From Hyaloperonospora brassicae (lineage: Eukaryota > Oomycota > Peronosporomycetes > Peronosporales > Peronosporaceae), in contig CANTFL010001327.1 in assembly GCA_947650285.1 (NCBI GenBank), positions 310,001 to 374,000 on the forward strand: a DNA stretch of 64,000 nucleotides, written 5' to 3'. The position numbers and the translations under genes were made by a program. Shown piece by piece: positions 18,279 to 28,117 of the stretch. The notes under the pieces were generated by a model. That model did no database searches and had not been told where the DNA came from. It saw only the letters and a list, made by a program, of their open reading frames with translations. Position 1 is the first letter of the stretch. Every line of letters begins with the position of its first letter.

Positions 18279-21200
18279 ATGGCGCTCGGCGTAAAGGAGA
18301 GCGTGAGCGGAAAGCTGTACCGGCTCACCAGCGACGGGGCCGAGCAGCGCGTGTGCGGCGGCAAGGGCGCCGTGTACCAGAGCGGGCCCAAAGTCGCGCT
18401 GCGCTGCTGCGGCAAGACGAGTCTCGTGGTCACGCGGCAGACAAAGCAGAGCGTCTTGCGCCAGGGCGACGTGCTGCTCGTGGGGCGGGGCGACGCCTTC
18501 TACGCCAACGGAACGCTCACCAAGTACGAAGTCGTGGACACTGACGCGAAGCCGCCGAGCGCTGCGCTGCACGTGCGGCCCACGCGCGTCCCGAGTATCA
18601 CAATGAGCTCCTCAAGCCGACTGACGCGCGTCGGAGAGGCCGTTGCACCGGGTGCGAGACGCGTGTCGTCGTTCTTTGCGCGGCCTCAAAGTGGCGGAGC
18701 AGTAAATGCCGTGACGAGAGGCCAACGAGGGACGAGTGACGCGGACGCGGACGGTGTGAGGACAGTGGGCAGTACAGCGGGAGGTGTTGAAGACGAGGAG
18801 GAGGACGAGGAAGTGGCGCCAGTGCTTCGACGAAGAGAGAAACGCACTCGAGCGATTGTCGAGTCAGAGGACGACGACGACGAGGAGGAGGAGGAGGCGG
18901 TGGACGAGGCGAACCGGATGAGGGCATTGACGGTGGACTCGGACGTGTCGCTGCTTCACGAAACCGACGACGTGTTTGAGAAAGAGCTCGAGCGCTCGAC
19001 GTCAGCTGCGAAGGACTGGATGGCGGCGTTCGGACGCAACTCGGTGAAGAGGCACAAGAGCGGGAGCGCGAGTGTTCGCTCGGACGAGTGGCGGGGTCGG
19101 AGAGATGGCAGCAAGAGCATGACGAAAGCCAAGTCGAGCACATTGAGGAGGTTTGCGGTCGAGGAGAGGAACGATGACGACGACTTGGATGAAGACGAGC
19201 ATCACTCTCGTTCGCATGATGAAGTCGGGCAACTGCTGGTAGAGTGTGAAGGGATCGCCAGGGAATTGCGCCAGTCAGTGCGAAACTGGTCGGGCAATGC
19301 GACGAAGTCGGTGTCGACGAGTCCGTCGACTTCGCCGGTGGACGCGACGGACGAAGAGGAGGCAGGACACATGTCGCTGGCATCCATCAACGGCGGGGAT
19401 CGACGTGTGGTCACACAGGCGGATATTCCGGATATTTGTGAGACGCTCGAGCTGAAGCCGTACCAAGTAGTTGGAGTCAACTGGTTGCTGCTGCTCCATG
19501 AAAACAAGGTATCCGGCGTATTGGCAGACGAAATGGGACTCGGCAAAACCGTGCAAACGATTTCGTTTTTGCTGCTCCTCAAATCGCTGGAGCAGTCCGA
19601 TGACCGTGCCGTGGGGCCTCACCTGGTCGTTGTGCCCGCAAGTGTGCTAAATAACTGGACGCGCGAGTTTGCGTGGATCGCGCCAAAGCTACGCATCGTC
19701 ATGTACCACGGATCGAAGGACCACCGTCGTTATCTCGAGGGCACGCTCGAGAGCAACGGGTTCGACGTCATGCTTACGACGTACACATACTTTGAGCGCG
19801 ATACGTGCCAAGAAGAGCGCGCGTTCTTACGAAGCTTTCAGTTTGGATACATGATTCTGGACGAAGGCCACAGCATCAAAAACTCAAACACGTCGCGGTT
19901 CAAGCGCATCACAGCACTGCGTGCACGAACCCGGTTAGTCCTCAGCGGCACTCCGATTCAAAACAAGCTGACTGAACTGCTGACGATGCTGAGCTTTCTC
20001 ATGCCACGAATGTTTGACCACGGCTCCGATGAGTTATTGACTTTTTTCGACGGAAGCGAAGAAAAGAAGTGCGACAAAGTGCGTAAGATATTGGCGCCAT
20101 TCATTTTGCGGCGAGAAAAGAAATACGTGTTGAGTCAGCTCGTGCCGAAGACCATCTCCGTGGAGCTCGTCAAGGTGGGCGAGGACCAACGGACCGCCTA
20201 CACTAGCTTGCTTGATTCCGTCATTCGGCGAAGAGAAGCCCAAGCTGCTATAAAAGCTGCAGCGAAGGAAAGCAAGCGAAATAAGAGCAAGGACTGTAAA
20301 GCGAATCGTCATTTGCGGGAATTGACGGACACGTACGCCGCAGTGCCTGGGAGTGAGCCGAGCGCCATTTCCATCTTTACGCAGTTGCGCAAGGCCGCAA
20401 ACCACCCCGTTTTGCTGCGCAGACACTTTGTTTCTGACGAAGTGCTGGAGGTCATGTGTCGATGTTTGCATCGAGCAGAGGCGTTCGGCAACCAATGCTC
20501 CTCGAGCAGAGTCCGCCAGGAGCTCGAGTCGTACAGTGACTTTGAACTGCACGACCTCTGTGTGCAGTACGAGTCGATCGATGAGCTACGACAGCTGCAA
20601 TTGCCTATGGAGACACTGCTGGCGTCTGCCAAATTCGATTTTCTGCGCCAGTTACTTCCCAAGCTTGAGAAAGAAGGCCATCGCGTCTTGATCTTCTCGC
20701 AATGGACCAAGTTGCTGGATCTGCTGGAAGTGCTGATGAGCCATATGAGCTATCGCTACCTGCGACTCGATGGGTCCACCGATGTCCAAGAAAGACAGGG
20801 TCTGATCGATACGTACAACGAAGACAAGAGTATCTTTGTCTTCTTGTTGTCCACGCGTGCAGGTGGACTTGGCATCAACCTCACTGCAGCGGATACGGTC
20901 ATTTTGCACGACCTGGACTTCAACCCGACGGCTGACGAACAAGCATGCGACCGGTGTCACCGCATTGGACAGACCAAGCCCGTGTCAATCTACAAACTTG
21001 TGTCCGAGAACACTGTTGACCACGACATTTACAAGCTCGGCGAGTCCAAAACAGAGCTCAACCACAAGATTCTAGACAAGCTCAACGCGCACAGCGACGG
21101 AGAAAAGCGCAAGAAGTCGGACACCGTCACGGTCGAAATGATGCTGGCGTCCGTCATCTCCGACTACAAAAGCACTCTCGTTGACGGTGGGCAGCAGTAA
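18279..21200 (+). CDS. SMARCAD1: SNF2-family chromatin remodelling ATPase, SMARCAD1/Fun30 type (973 aa)
   Basis: The start is the first in-frame ATG at 18279; the open frame upstream has only a GTG. Residues 1-105 form an unidentified beta-rich N-terminal segment. Residues about 105-385 are acidic and disordered, with Asp/Glu runs. The ATPase begins LELKPYQVVGVNWLLLLHE. Walker A is ADEMGLGKT (residues 416-424), Walker B is DEGH (528-531), and motif III region reads LSGTPIQNKLTELL. The helicase C lobe (about 795-930) has VLIFSQWTKLLDLL, RLDGSTDVQERQ and the arginine-finger region RCHRIGQTKPV. Spacing and wording match SMARCAD1/ETL1/Fun30 remodellers, which act on nucleosomes at heterochromatin and during DNA end resection. 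The CUE ubiquitin-binding domains of animal SMARCAD1 are not visible. The family call is firm; exact orthology is inferred. Confidence 0.9.
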   Translation: MALGVKESVSGKLYRLTSDGAEQRVCGGKGAVYQSGPKVALRCCGKTSLVVTRQTKQSVLRQGDVLLVGRGDAFYANGTLTKYEVVDTDAKPPSAALHVRPTRVPSITMSSSSRLTRVGEAVAPGARRVSSFFARPQSGGAVNAVTRGQRGTSDADADGVRTVGSTAGGVEDEEEDEEVAPVLRRREKRTRAIVESEDDDDEEEEEAVDEANRMRALTVDSDVSLLHETDDVFEKELERSTSAAKDWMAAFGRNSVKRHKSGSASVRSDEWRGRRDGSKSMTKAKSSTLRRFAVEERNDDDDLDEDEHHSRSHDEVGQLLVECEGIARELRQSVRNWSGNATKSVSTSPSTSPVDATDEEEAGHMSLASINGGDRRVVTQADIPDICETLELKPYQVVGVNWLLLLHENKVSGVLADEMGLGKTVQTISFLLLLKSLEQSDDRAVGPHLVVVPASVLNNWTREFAWIAPKLRIVMYHGSKDHRRYLEGTLESNGFDVMLTTYTYFERDTCQEERAFLRSFQFGYMILDEGHSIKNSNTSRFKRITALRARTRLVLSGTPIQNKLTELLTMLSFLMPRMFDHGSDELLTFFDGSEEKKCDKVRKILAPFILRREKKYVLSQLVPKTISVELVKVGEDQRTAYTSLLDSVIRRREAQAAIKAAAKESKRNKSKDCKANRHLRELTDTYAAVPGSEPSAISIFTQLRKAANHPVLLRRHFVSDEVLEVMCRCLHRAEAFGNQCSSSRVRQELESYSDFELHDLCVQYESIDELRQLQLPMETLLASAKFDFLRQLLPKLEKEGHRVLIFSQWTKLLDLLEVLMSHMSYRYLRLDGSTDVQERQGLIDTYNEDKSIFVFLLSTRAGGLGINLTAADTVILHDLDFNPTADEQACDRCHRIGQTKPVSIYKLVSENTVDHDIYKLGESKTELNHKILDKLNAHSDGEKRKKSDTVTVEMMLASVISDYKSTLVDGGQQ

Positions 21201-21671
21201 ACGACAAGAATGATACTGAGGACTGCATGAGTAAACAAGTTTGGCACGGAGTGGATGCAAATATGGTTTGTAGAAAACACGCTACAACCGGACAATCTCC
21301 GTGTTGCAATGCGTGCGCTTCTAATGAACTCGTAATCGTTTCTGAAACTGTGTGTGTGGCGTTGCCTTGTACAGCAGTTTGTAGTTGAGTAGACAAGCGA
21401 CCGTGACGAAGTTCACCGTTTGCAGCGGCTAACAAGTCCAAAGTAGTAGCAGTATTCGATATGTAGGGAGTCAACTGCATGACCGTGCGTTACGAAAGAC
21501 CGACATCGACTGTAGTCACTTTGTCGTCTATTCCAGAGCATTTGCGTTATGACCCGATAGACTGACCATTTCTCCCTTGCTGCTGTTCGTGGCTGGACAA
21601 GAAGTCGTGCAAATTCGTGTGTGAATTCTGAAGCGCACTTGGACTTCATTGCTTCACTAGGTCATACATAG
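21201..21671. other. Intergenic or unresolved 5' part of a spliced gene
   Basis: No long plus-strand frame is seen. Upstream exons of the gene ending at 22110 may be here but cannot be placed. A copy of a dispersed repeat (21461-21541) lies inside. Confidence 0.35.
21461..21541. repeat. Dispersed repeat, copy 1
   Basis: About 80 bases, from ATGTAGGG to TTCCAGAGCAT, closely match 51380-51455 in the same orientation. The last 45 bases are nearly identical, including GTCACTTTGTCGTCTATTCC. It is not part of any gene called here. Confidence 0.75.
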
Positions 21672-22110
21672 TAAGAGGGATTGATGGGATCCTCAAATGC
21701 CTTCAGGACGTCGATGTTACCAGATTGAACAGTCCACCAGAGTCGTTCGCATCTCTTCTCGCGTGCGATGGTGTTCGTGAGACAAGCAGTGAACTTGGCT
21801 TGCACGCTCCACTTCATGTCAACGATCAGTCTGCAACTCTTCAGCACCTTCAGGATGGGGAGGGAGACATCTCGTCGGATGGCACAGAGAGGGCGTTCAT
21901 CCAAAGGTGAGCTCCACCAGCTTCAGTGCATGTCACACTTGCGCAATCCACGACAGCATACGTCTGCTTGACGCTGCGATTGAGTCCCTTCATGCAAAAA
22001 CGGTCAGCCAGCCAGCCGAGCAGCAACCACAGCAAGCAAACACTTGGAACCGCGTCGCGAGTGGGGTCTCCATTCCGTTTCCCTCCATGCTCAGCGTTCC
22101 GTCACAATAG
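21672..22110 (+). CDS. Unknown spliced gene, last two exons only
   Basis: Exon n-1 is about 21672-21906 and the last exon is 21957-22110, joined across a 50-base GT-AG intron (21907-21956, donor GTGAGC, phase 2). The join gives a smooth helix, ...TERAFIQ then SIRLLDAAIESLHAK, which is why the plus strand is preferred. No in-frame ATG exists in the first exon and a stop lies at 21629, so at least one upstream exon is missing. The acceptor could be at 21660 or 21671. The protein ends in a Gln/Pro-rich tail. No domain is recognised. An overlapping minus-strand frame (21662-21904) is the main alternative. Confidence 0.4.
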
Positions 22111-22208
22111 AAGTACGTTGAGCCACGAGAGCCTTTGCCGAGTGTCACAGAGACGCAGTCTGTATTACGGCTGCATGAACTCTAGCCGAACGACTCGATG
22201 ATCTACTA

Positions 22209-23882
22209 CTACAACAGGCACTCGAACCACTTGGCGGGCTTCTGCGCCGAGTTAAAGAGCCCGTCGCCAAAGTAAAACGTCGTGTCGGCGTGATTGAGTT
22301 GCGTCCTGTAGAACCGGTCTTTGTAGTGGTCGCCAAAGTGCTCGGCCGGGAGTCCCCCGGTGCAGCTATTGAACTCGACCAGCCCGTCGTTCTCGGCCGT
22401 CTTGTGCGGCAGCGTGGATCCGAGCAGCCAGTAGACCGGGAGGTAGCGCGAAAACAGCCCGGCGTACGAGTTGCTGCACATTGCTGCAAACACGTTGTCC
22501 CGATAGGCCTCTTGAGCGGCTTCGTAGGCGTCGTTCATGGCCTTGTTGGCAAACTCCCCGCCCTGGTACAAGAGCGACTTTGTCGCATTGAGCATCGAGC
22601 ACTGACTCGTGAGGTTGCCAATCACTTTCATGAAGTACGTGTGCTCGCCATTGCACGCCTCGAGCGCAAAGTCCGAGCCCATACTTCCGGACATGGGGGC
22701 ACTCATGGCGACCCACGAGCTGCTGTTGGCCAGCGCGCACTTCCCACTGGCAATCGCCCCGGCGAGCGCGAGGCCGCCCATGGAATGCGTCACGACGATC
22801 GTGTCGGCGATTTTGGTCGACGAGCTCGACTTGGCCACGGACGTCGCGAGGTCGCACATGATCTGCTGCTGCGTGTCGTTGTTCCAGCCCACAACGACGG
22901 AATTCCACACCATGTACTTGAACTCGGTGCAGCACGGCGCGTGCTCGGTCAAGTTGCCCCAGTAGTCCGGCATCGAGTCCTGTAGCTCGTCTTCGGCGTA
23001 GTCGTTGCCCAGGCCGTGGATAAAGAGACACGGCCGGGGGTCGGACTTGCACGTGCACGTCGTGGACGACAGCGTGACAGGCAAACTGCTGCCCTCGCCT
23101 CGTTCTTCGCTATCGGGAACCGGTGCACCCGTGAGCAACGCCGCGGCTACAGGGGTCATGTCCGTGGCCTTGACAGCCCTTCGGCACTCGCCCATCGATC
23201 CTGCAGTCACCTTCGGCACCGGTACTTTGACTCGATACTTCAGGAACGTGACCTCAATGTCAATGTCGCTCGCGTACGCGCGAAGACCAGCAGCTCCCGA
23301 AGCACAGATGACCATCTCCATCTCCAGGCCCTGGAACGTCACTTCGAAAAGGTGCCCTGCAGCACACGTGATCTTGTCGCCGTTGCGCCGGGCCGTCGAC
23401 GCGACGGTCACGTCGTTCAACGCGGTCATGATCTCCTCGAACGGCGGCAAGACGCTCACAGGTAAGCAGTGCGTCATGCGCGCCACGACTCGACCCGTTT
23501 CGTCCAGTTCAGTCCGCGTGGCGTACGCGACGCCGTCGACCATAAAGTACCGCGTCCGAGCAGTCTCTTCGACAAAGTCCACGTAGCCGTCGTAGTAGAC
23601 GCGTGTGCCGTCATGTGAGACGATCGGGTTCGCGTACACGTCAAACTCGGGCTGACCGAACAACTGCATGGAGCTGCGCTTCAGTGTAAAGTGGAGCTTC
23701 AAAGACGGCCAGTGACGTGCACTGCTACTGCTAGTGCTACTGGAATGGGCAGCAGTTGTTGTCGTAACGGTGGGACGCAGCGCTCCATTGCTCGTCGCGT
23801 GGCTCGCAGTGGGCCGTATGACGCAGGCCACGAGTGCAAAGGCCCAGAGCAGTTGACGGAGAGAGGTCACTTGCGGCCGCAT
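22209..23882 (-). CDS. Secreted alpha/beta hydrolase with extra N-terminal domain (557 aa)
   Basis: The start at 23882 gives a good signal peptide: MRPQVTSLRQ, then LLWAFALVACV and cleavage near TASHA. An ATG five codons upstream (23897) is equally possible. Residues about 60-270 are an unrecognised, beta-rich domain beginning after a Ser/Thr tract. The hydrolase domain starts at a Cys-rich stretch (TCTCKSDPRPCLFIHGLGN), with nucleophile elbow THSMGG (Ser367), ENDG (Asp499) and LNHADT (His531) as a plausible catalytic triad. It ends KWFECLL. The fold is that of secreted lipase/esterase-like enzymes; the substrate cannot be told. Its paralogue lies 1.4 kb away on the same strand and shares the last residues and the triad spacing. 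N-glycosylation-type NxS/T sites fit an extracellular role. Confidence 0.8.
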   Translation of the reverse strand: MRPQVTSLRQLLWAFALVACVIRPTASHATSNGALRPTVTTTTAAHSSSTSSSSARHWPSLKLHFTLKRSSMQLFGQPEFDVYANPIVSHDGTRVYYDGYVDFVEETARTRYFMVDGVAYATRTELDETGRVVARMTHCLPVSVLPPFEEIMTALNDVTVASTARRNGDKITCAAGHLFEVTFQGLEMEMVICASGAAGLRAYASDIDIEVTFLKYRVKVPVPKVTAGSMGECRRAVKATDMTPVAAALLTGAPVPDSEERGEGSSLPVTLSSTTCTCKSDPRPCLFIHGLGNDYAEDELQDSMPDYWGNLTEHAPCCTEFKYMVWNSVVVGWNNDTQQQIMCDLATSVAKSSSSTKIADTIVVTHSMGGLALAGAIASGKCALANSSSWVAMSAPMSGSMGSDFALEACNGEHTYFMKVIGNLTSQCSMLNATKSLLYQGGEFANKAMNDAYEAAQEAYRDNVFAAMCSNSYAGLFSRYLPVYWLLGSTLPHKTAENDGLVEFNSCTGGLPAEHFGDHYKDRFYRTQLNHADTTFYFGDGLFNSAQKPAKWFECLL

Positions 23883-25456
23883 TGAAGAGGTGAGCATCAC
23901 GCGCGTTGTTGGGCGCTTCGGACCGTCGAGTGCCGTGCGAGCGCTGGGTGGGCAATTGAGAAGTGAGCGGATCGCTGTCGCAGGTTCGGCGGGACCGTCT
24001 GGATCAGGAGAGACGCAGGGCACGAGCTGATGCGATGGTGCCAAGTCTGGTCTCGATCCTTTAGTGGTCGGAGCGGAGCTCCGAGATTGGCTTTCAATGG
24101 TCGACAGCTCCTGTTCCTCAATCTCTCACTCGGTCGATCCCTTCGAAGGTACGAGAGCAGAGAGTCCTGTGACCGCGCGAGAGATTCGTTTGCAGGGGCG
24201 TAGCATGAACATGTGCCTCTGAATTGTACGTTTTCGAGAGCGGTTTGGCTCGAGAGCCGAATCTTCTGGGCCACTGATAAGTGCCACTCGCTTTGGCGCA
24301 CGACGTTCAACTTGAACGAGAGACCCACATGAACAACTGCTACAGCTGCCGCTGGTGTGCCGCCTGTTTGCAGCGATAGATTCACGCCCTGATTCCAACG
24401 TCGGCCGGTCTATTGACCATAAGTGTGCAGCCTCTGCACGCACATGTTTCTTCCCGCCCTTGAAGCTGACAGCGGACATCGCCGCCTCAACGACATCCGC
24501 TGGCCAGGTGCTCTTTCGAGCAGGAACCGACTCGACCTGAACACATTGAGATCGGACGAGTTCAGTGTCCATTAGCTCACCTGTGTGTGAGAGGCATCCG
24601 AGTGAACGGATGTTCATAATGATCCAATGTGACCATTAGCAACGTGCTCGGAGTTGACACGCATCGATGTGATCGCTGTGGTCTACTGCGTCAACACTGA
24701 CACGAACATCGGGAGGTACGTGACTCATCACTTGCGGAGGTGGGTACAATTGCAGGACGCTGGAAGTATGTAGACGATAAGGAACCACTTGATGGGCGGC
24801 TGCCCCGCTAGTTCGTATCAAGCGGTGGGTGATGGAGTTGAGTGAGGTAGAACCTCTACTAAACCTTAACTCACCATTGTGTCCAGCGAGAGATGCGGAC
24901 CGCCAACGAGTTCAACCAGGGTCACTTGACTTGCAGTTCACCCGCAGGCGTTCGCTATAAGGTCCGTCGCATGAATCTTTCGCTCTGTGTTGACTTCAAA
25001 GGCCAAAGTTGAAGCTCGGCGTGTCTGGAACAGCTCCAGTGAGTTGTCGTGCTTTGCAGCACGCGGACCAGACGATAGAATTTCATCGTTACATGGCCGG
25101 GAACTCCGTCGCGTCGTCAAGTACCTGCTACGGGTACTAGAAGCAGAAACACGACGGACGCTGTGTGGCTTTACACATAGCAGAGAATGGTAGTCAACAG
25201 AGCAGTAGTGGGTAATCCGATACACATATCCGAACCTAAAAACGAACAGGTATGTATTCCAACCACTTGTCGAACCTCATCGACAACGATCGATGCGCGC
25301 GTAGCTCGCAGCTGTTCATGTACAAAGTATCAAATAGACACCGCATCGGCCATCTGTGACTGAGACTGAGACTTCGTACAGCGTGCGTCCCTCTCTTCCT
25401 TCCTCTCTAGCACGTAGTCGAATGAATTGAAGATGTACGACACATCGGCAAGTGCC
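23883..25456. other. Spacer between the two hydrolase paralogues
   Basis: It holds the promoter of the 557-residue hydrolase and the 3' flank of its paralogue. A minus-strand frame of 163 codons with an ATG (24126-24617) is Ser/Arg-rich and without a domain; it is not called as a gene but cannot be excluded. Nothing else is recognisable. Confidence 0.4.
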
Positions 25457-26452
25457 TTAGAGCAGGCACTCAAACCACTGCACCGGTTTGCGCGCGTCAT
25501 TCGAGTAGCTGTTACCGTTCTTAAATGCAGTATCCACGTGGTTGCACTCGGACGCGTAGAATCGATTGCTGGGACTGTTGGTAAACTGAGACGCCGGGAG
25601 GCCACCTCGGCAGCTCTGGAACGTCACAATGCCATCATGTTCGCCAGTACCATGCTCGATCTTACTGCCGAGGTACAGGTACCTTGCCTTGGACATCGAG
25701 TTGATCCCAGCATTATCGTTGCTGCACATGGCGGCTGACACGTGGTCACGGTAGACTTCCTGGGCCTCCTCAAACGCTTTGTTGAGCGCTAGTGAGCTGT
25801 ACTTGCCGCCCATGTACGCGATGGACTTCATCCCAGCGTCAGCCGGGCATTCGTCCACCAGCGTCAAAATCTTATTGAACGCCTGCATGTCGTCGTCCGT
25901 GCACTTGTCTTGGACGTAGTTCGACAGCATAGTGCCATTCATTGGCGCGCTCATGCTGACCCACGTCGTGCTCTTGTCCATAGTGCACTTCTCGTTCGCC
26001 ACGGCGCCGGCCACAATCAGGGCCCCCATCGAGTGGGTCACGAGGATCGTGTCCTTGATGACGCCTTCGGCCGCGTCGCTCGACTCGCTCATCGACAGCG
26101 CGTGGCCGCACACCTTTTCCTGCAGCTTCTCGCTCGTCCAGCCAAAGTTGATCGTGTCCAGCGACGCATACTGGATCGACGAGCAGCAAGGCGCGTGGCC
26201 CTCCATGTCGCCAAACAAGTCGGACGACGACTGGAGCTTCTCCTTCTCCTCTTCGTTGTTCTCGCCGTGGATGAACAGACACGGACGCGGAGTGGACTTG
26301 CACTTGCACGGCGACGACGAAGAGCCAAAGCCCCAGAACTCGGCGACCAATTGGCGCTTTGGGTCCCCCCGTGGCACTGCCACTGCAGTGTCTGCACCCA
26401 GTGCGACAGTAGGGAACACGGCGAAGGCCGACAGCAGCGTGCCGACCCGCAT
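25457..26452 (-). CDS. Secreted alpha/beta hydrolase, short paralogue (331 aa)
   Basis: The N-terminus MRVGTLLSAFAVFPTVALGA is a clear signal peptide. The mature protein goes almost directly into the hydrolase domain: CKCKSTPRPCLFIHGE, THSMGA with Ser141, EHDG with Asp273, CNHVDT with His305, and the C-terminus WFECLL. The Ser-Asp and Asp-His distances (132 and 32 residues) are exactly those of the neighbouring 557-residue protein, so the two are paralogues from a local duplication, one with an added or retained N-terminal domain. Several conserved Cys pairs suggest disulfides. It is likely exported to the apoplast or cell surface and acts on an ester or lipid substrate; this is inference from the fold. 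Confidence 0.82.
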   Translation of the reverse strand: MRVGTLLSAFAVFPTVALGADTAVAVPRGDPKRQLVAEFWGFGSSSSPCKCKSTPRPCLFIHGENNEEEKEKLQSSSDLFGDMEGHAPCCSSIQYASLDTINFGWTSEKLQEKVCGHALSMSESSDAAEGVIKDTILVTHSMGALIVAGAVANEKCTMDKSTTWVSMSAPMNGTMLSNYVQDKCTDDDMQAFNKILTLVDECPADAGMKSIAYMGGKYSSLALNKAFEEAQEVYRDHVSAAMCSNDNAGINSMSKARYLYLGSKIEHGTGEHDGIVTFQSCRGGLPASQFTNSPSNRFYASECNHVDTAFKNGNSYSNDARKPVQWFECLL

Positions 26453-26719
26453 GAAAAGAAACTAAACGATGCAGAGCGAGGGCGCGAGCGTGCGACAAAC
26501 GACGTGGGAAAGAGCGGGCACGCCGAGACGCGACGTCTCTACCGACTGAACGTAGTAATGTCAAGAGCCAGGAACGAATCTCGGGATCAGCAGAGTCAGA
26601 TGGAATGCGCTCGATGCCGTCGCGTGTGAACGGTCTACTTATTTGAGACTATAACCACATGCGCATTTCGAGACGTCATCCTAGAGACCGTCTCGCTAAA
26701 TTGAGTGGATTCGATTGAG
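26453..26719. other. Upstream region of the short hydrolase
   Basis: It separates a minus-strand start from a tentative plus-strand start and presumably carries regulatory DNA. No motif is recognised with confidence. Confidence 0.4.
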
Positions 26720-27079
26720 ATGGACCGAAGTGTGCGTGGAATGAGGTGTACGTTTACTGCGGTGTTACTGACTTTTGGTTGCTAGTGGGTATCGACTACG
26801 AGCTGCTGGCGCCGACCACGCGCAGTGGCTTTGACGAGTGCAATCGGGACTATCTCGGGGTGCGCGTCTCTTTGTCGCAGCAACGAAGTAGACGTGTCGT
26901 GAGACACCGCTCGGTTTGCGCAGATCCCTGCGGTACTGCACTATTGCGAGTCAGCAGAGTGTCCGTTTGTACAGGCAGCCAGGCAGCCAAGGAACCAGCG
27001 AGGGAGCAGAACCTGTCCGGAAGATTGCAGGGACTGTCTGTCGCACGCCCAGTCATTACGACACGGCGATGACCGATAG
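26720..27079 (+). CDS. Tentative small three-exon cysteine-rich gene (about 81 aa)
   Basis: Proposed exons are 26720-26735, 26786-26859 and 26924-27079. Introns are 50 and 64 bases, GT-AG, and the joins keep one frame. The middle exon reads GIDYELLAPTTRSGFDECNRDYLG. The last has seven Cys in total with its partner, including YCESAEC and TCPEDCRDC, and ends at a TAG at 27077. The first donor (GTGGAA) is weak, and a better-looking donor 9 bases downstream would break the frame. No signal peptide and no family is recognised. It is reported because the downstream exons read like a real protein. Confidence 0.3.
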
Positions 27080-28117
27080 GTTGTCCGCAAATGCAATGGC
27101 AACTGAATGTACGTGTATCTCTCTTTCTCAGCCATATTGTGTCACCCATTCGAATGATCTCGCTCTGGGATCTTCATTACAGTTCGTACAGTGGGCTACG
27201 TCGCCAACGCTCGTTCATGTGTTGTCAGGGCAGAACACCAAACGCGTAGATCGTGCCATGCAGTCGAAGCTGCACGTTTGTCTGATGACAAGATCGATGT
27301 ATCCGACATTATCAGAAGGACAGGATGGACGCATCGAGCGCGCTGTTGTGATTATCCGAGCGGCCATTGTCTGAGCGCAAGGTGAGGACTTCTATTGCGT
27401 CGAATGTCCAGTCGGCGCTTCCTACATGAGTTGTACACGTAGGCATCATGTTATCACGTACGGCGATACTGCTAGTGGAAAGGCTGGCTTTCGATGGTTT
27501 GCTACCGGGCGAAGCAGGCGACCACGTCTTGTCTTCCTCTCCATTTTCGGGCAGGAATCGGCCGAGAACGTAACGTTGTCATAACTTACCGATCTTGATG
27601 AACAAACATTCCCTATTACAGCCTCCAAGTCTCATTTGATCGATAGTTCGACTGGTTACTCCATTGGCTCTTGACTATCCGTCGTGTCGATCGTGTTTTT
27701 GATAGTACGGCATGGCACCGATCATCTAGACACGCACATCGTCCATCGGGCGTGAGATCTGCAGTCAGGAGTCGGTACATGATCGTTTACGCTACTTTTT
27801 GTATTGACTTGCCACATATCACTACGGTCGATGCTACGCCACATCGACTAGCTTCGACTCGCAATAACGGCGCTCAGATTCGATCGGTATTGTTTGTGGC
27901 AGCATGGTCTCGTTTGCTTGCTAGAACGTACATTGCGTAACACGCACTTGATGCAAATGGTTTACCAACGTCGTCAAAACATCGTGTTGACACGCAGCTG
28001 CTTCTTTCTTCTTTCTCCGGCGTCCTCTTGACCACCTGTCGGCGGGATCATTGCATTGGTACGCTTGCAGGCAATCGCGAGAACAAAAAGTAGCACGGGT
28101 AAAACATCCTGAACTCC
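27080..28117. other. Intergenic region, nothing recognised
   Basis: Only short frames without domains or good starts are seen on either strand. A possible C-terminal extension of the orphan gene to the right (a minus-strand frame at 27921-28220) cannot be confirmed. Confidence 0.4.

Noticed and set aside
21662..21904. Minus-strand 80-codon frame ending near 21662
   Set aside because: The plus strand gives a better spliced model with a natural helix across the intron; the minus frame has no partner exon.
24126..24617. Minus-strand 163-codon frame with ATG
   Set aside because: Ser/Arg-rich, no signal peptide or domain; noted in the spacer entry but not called.
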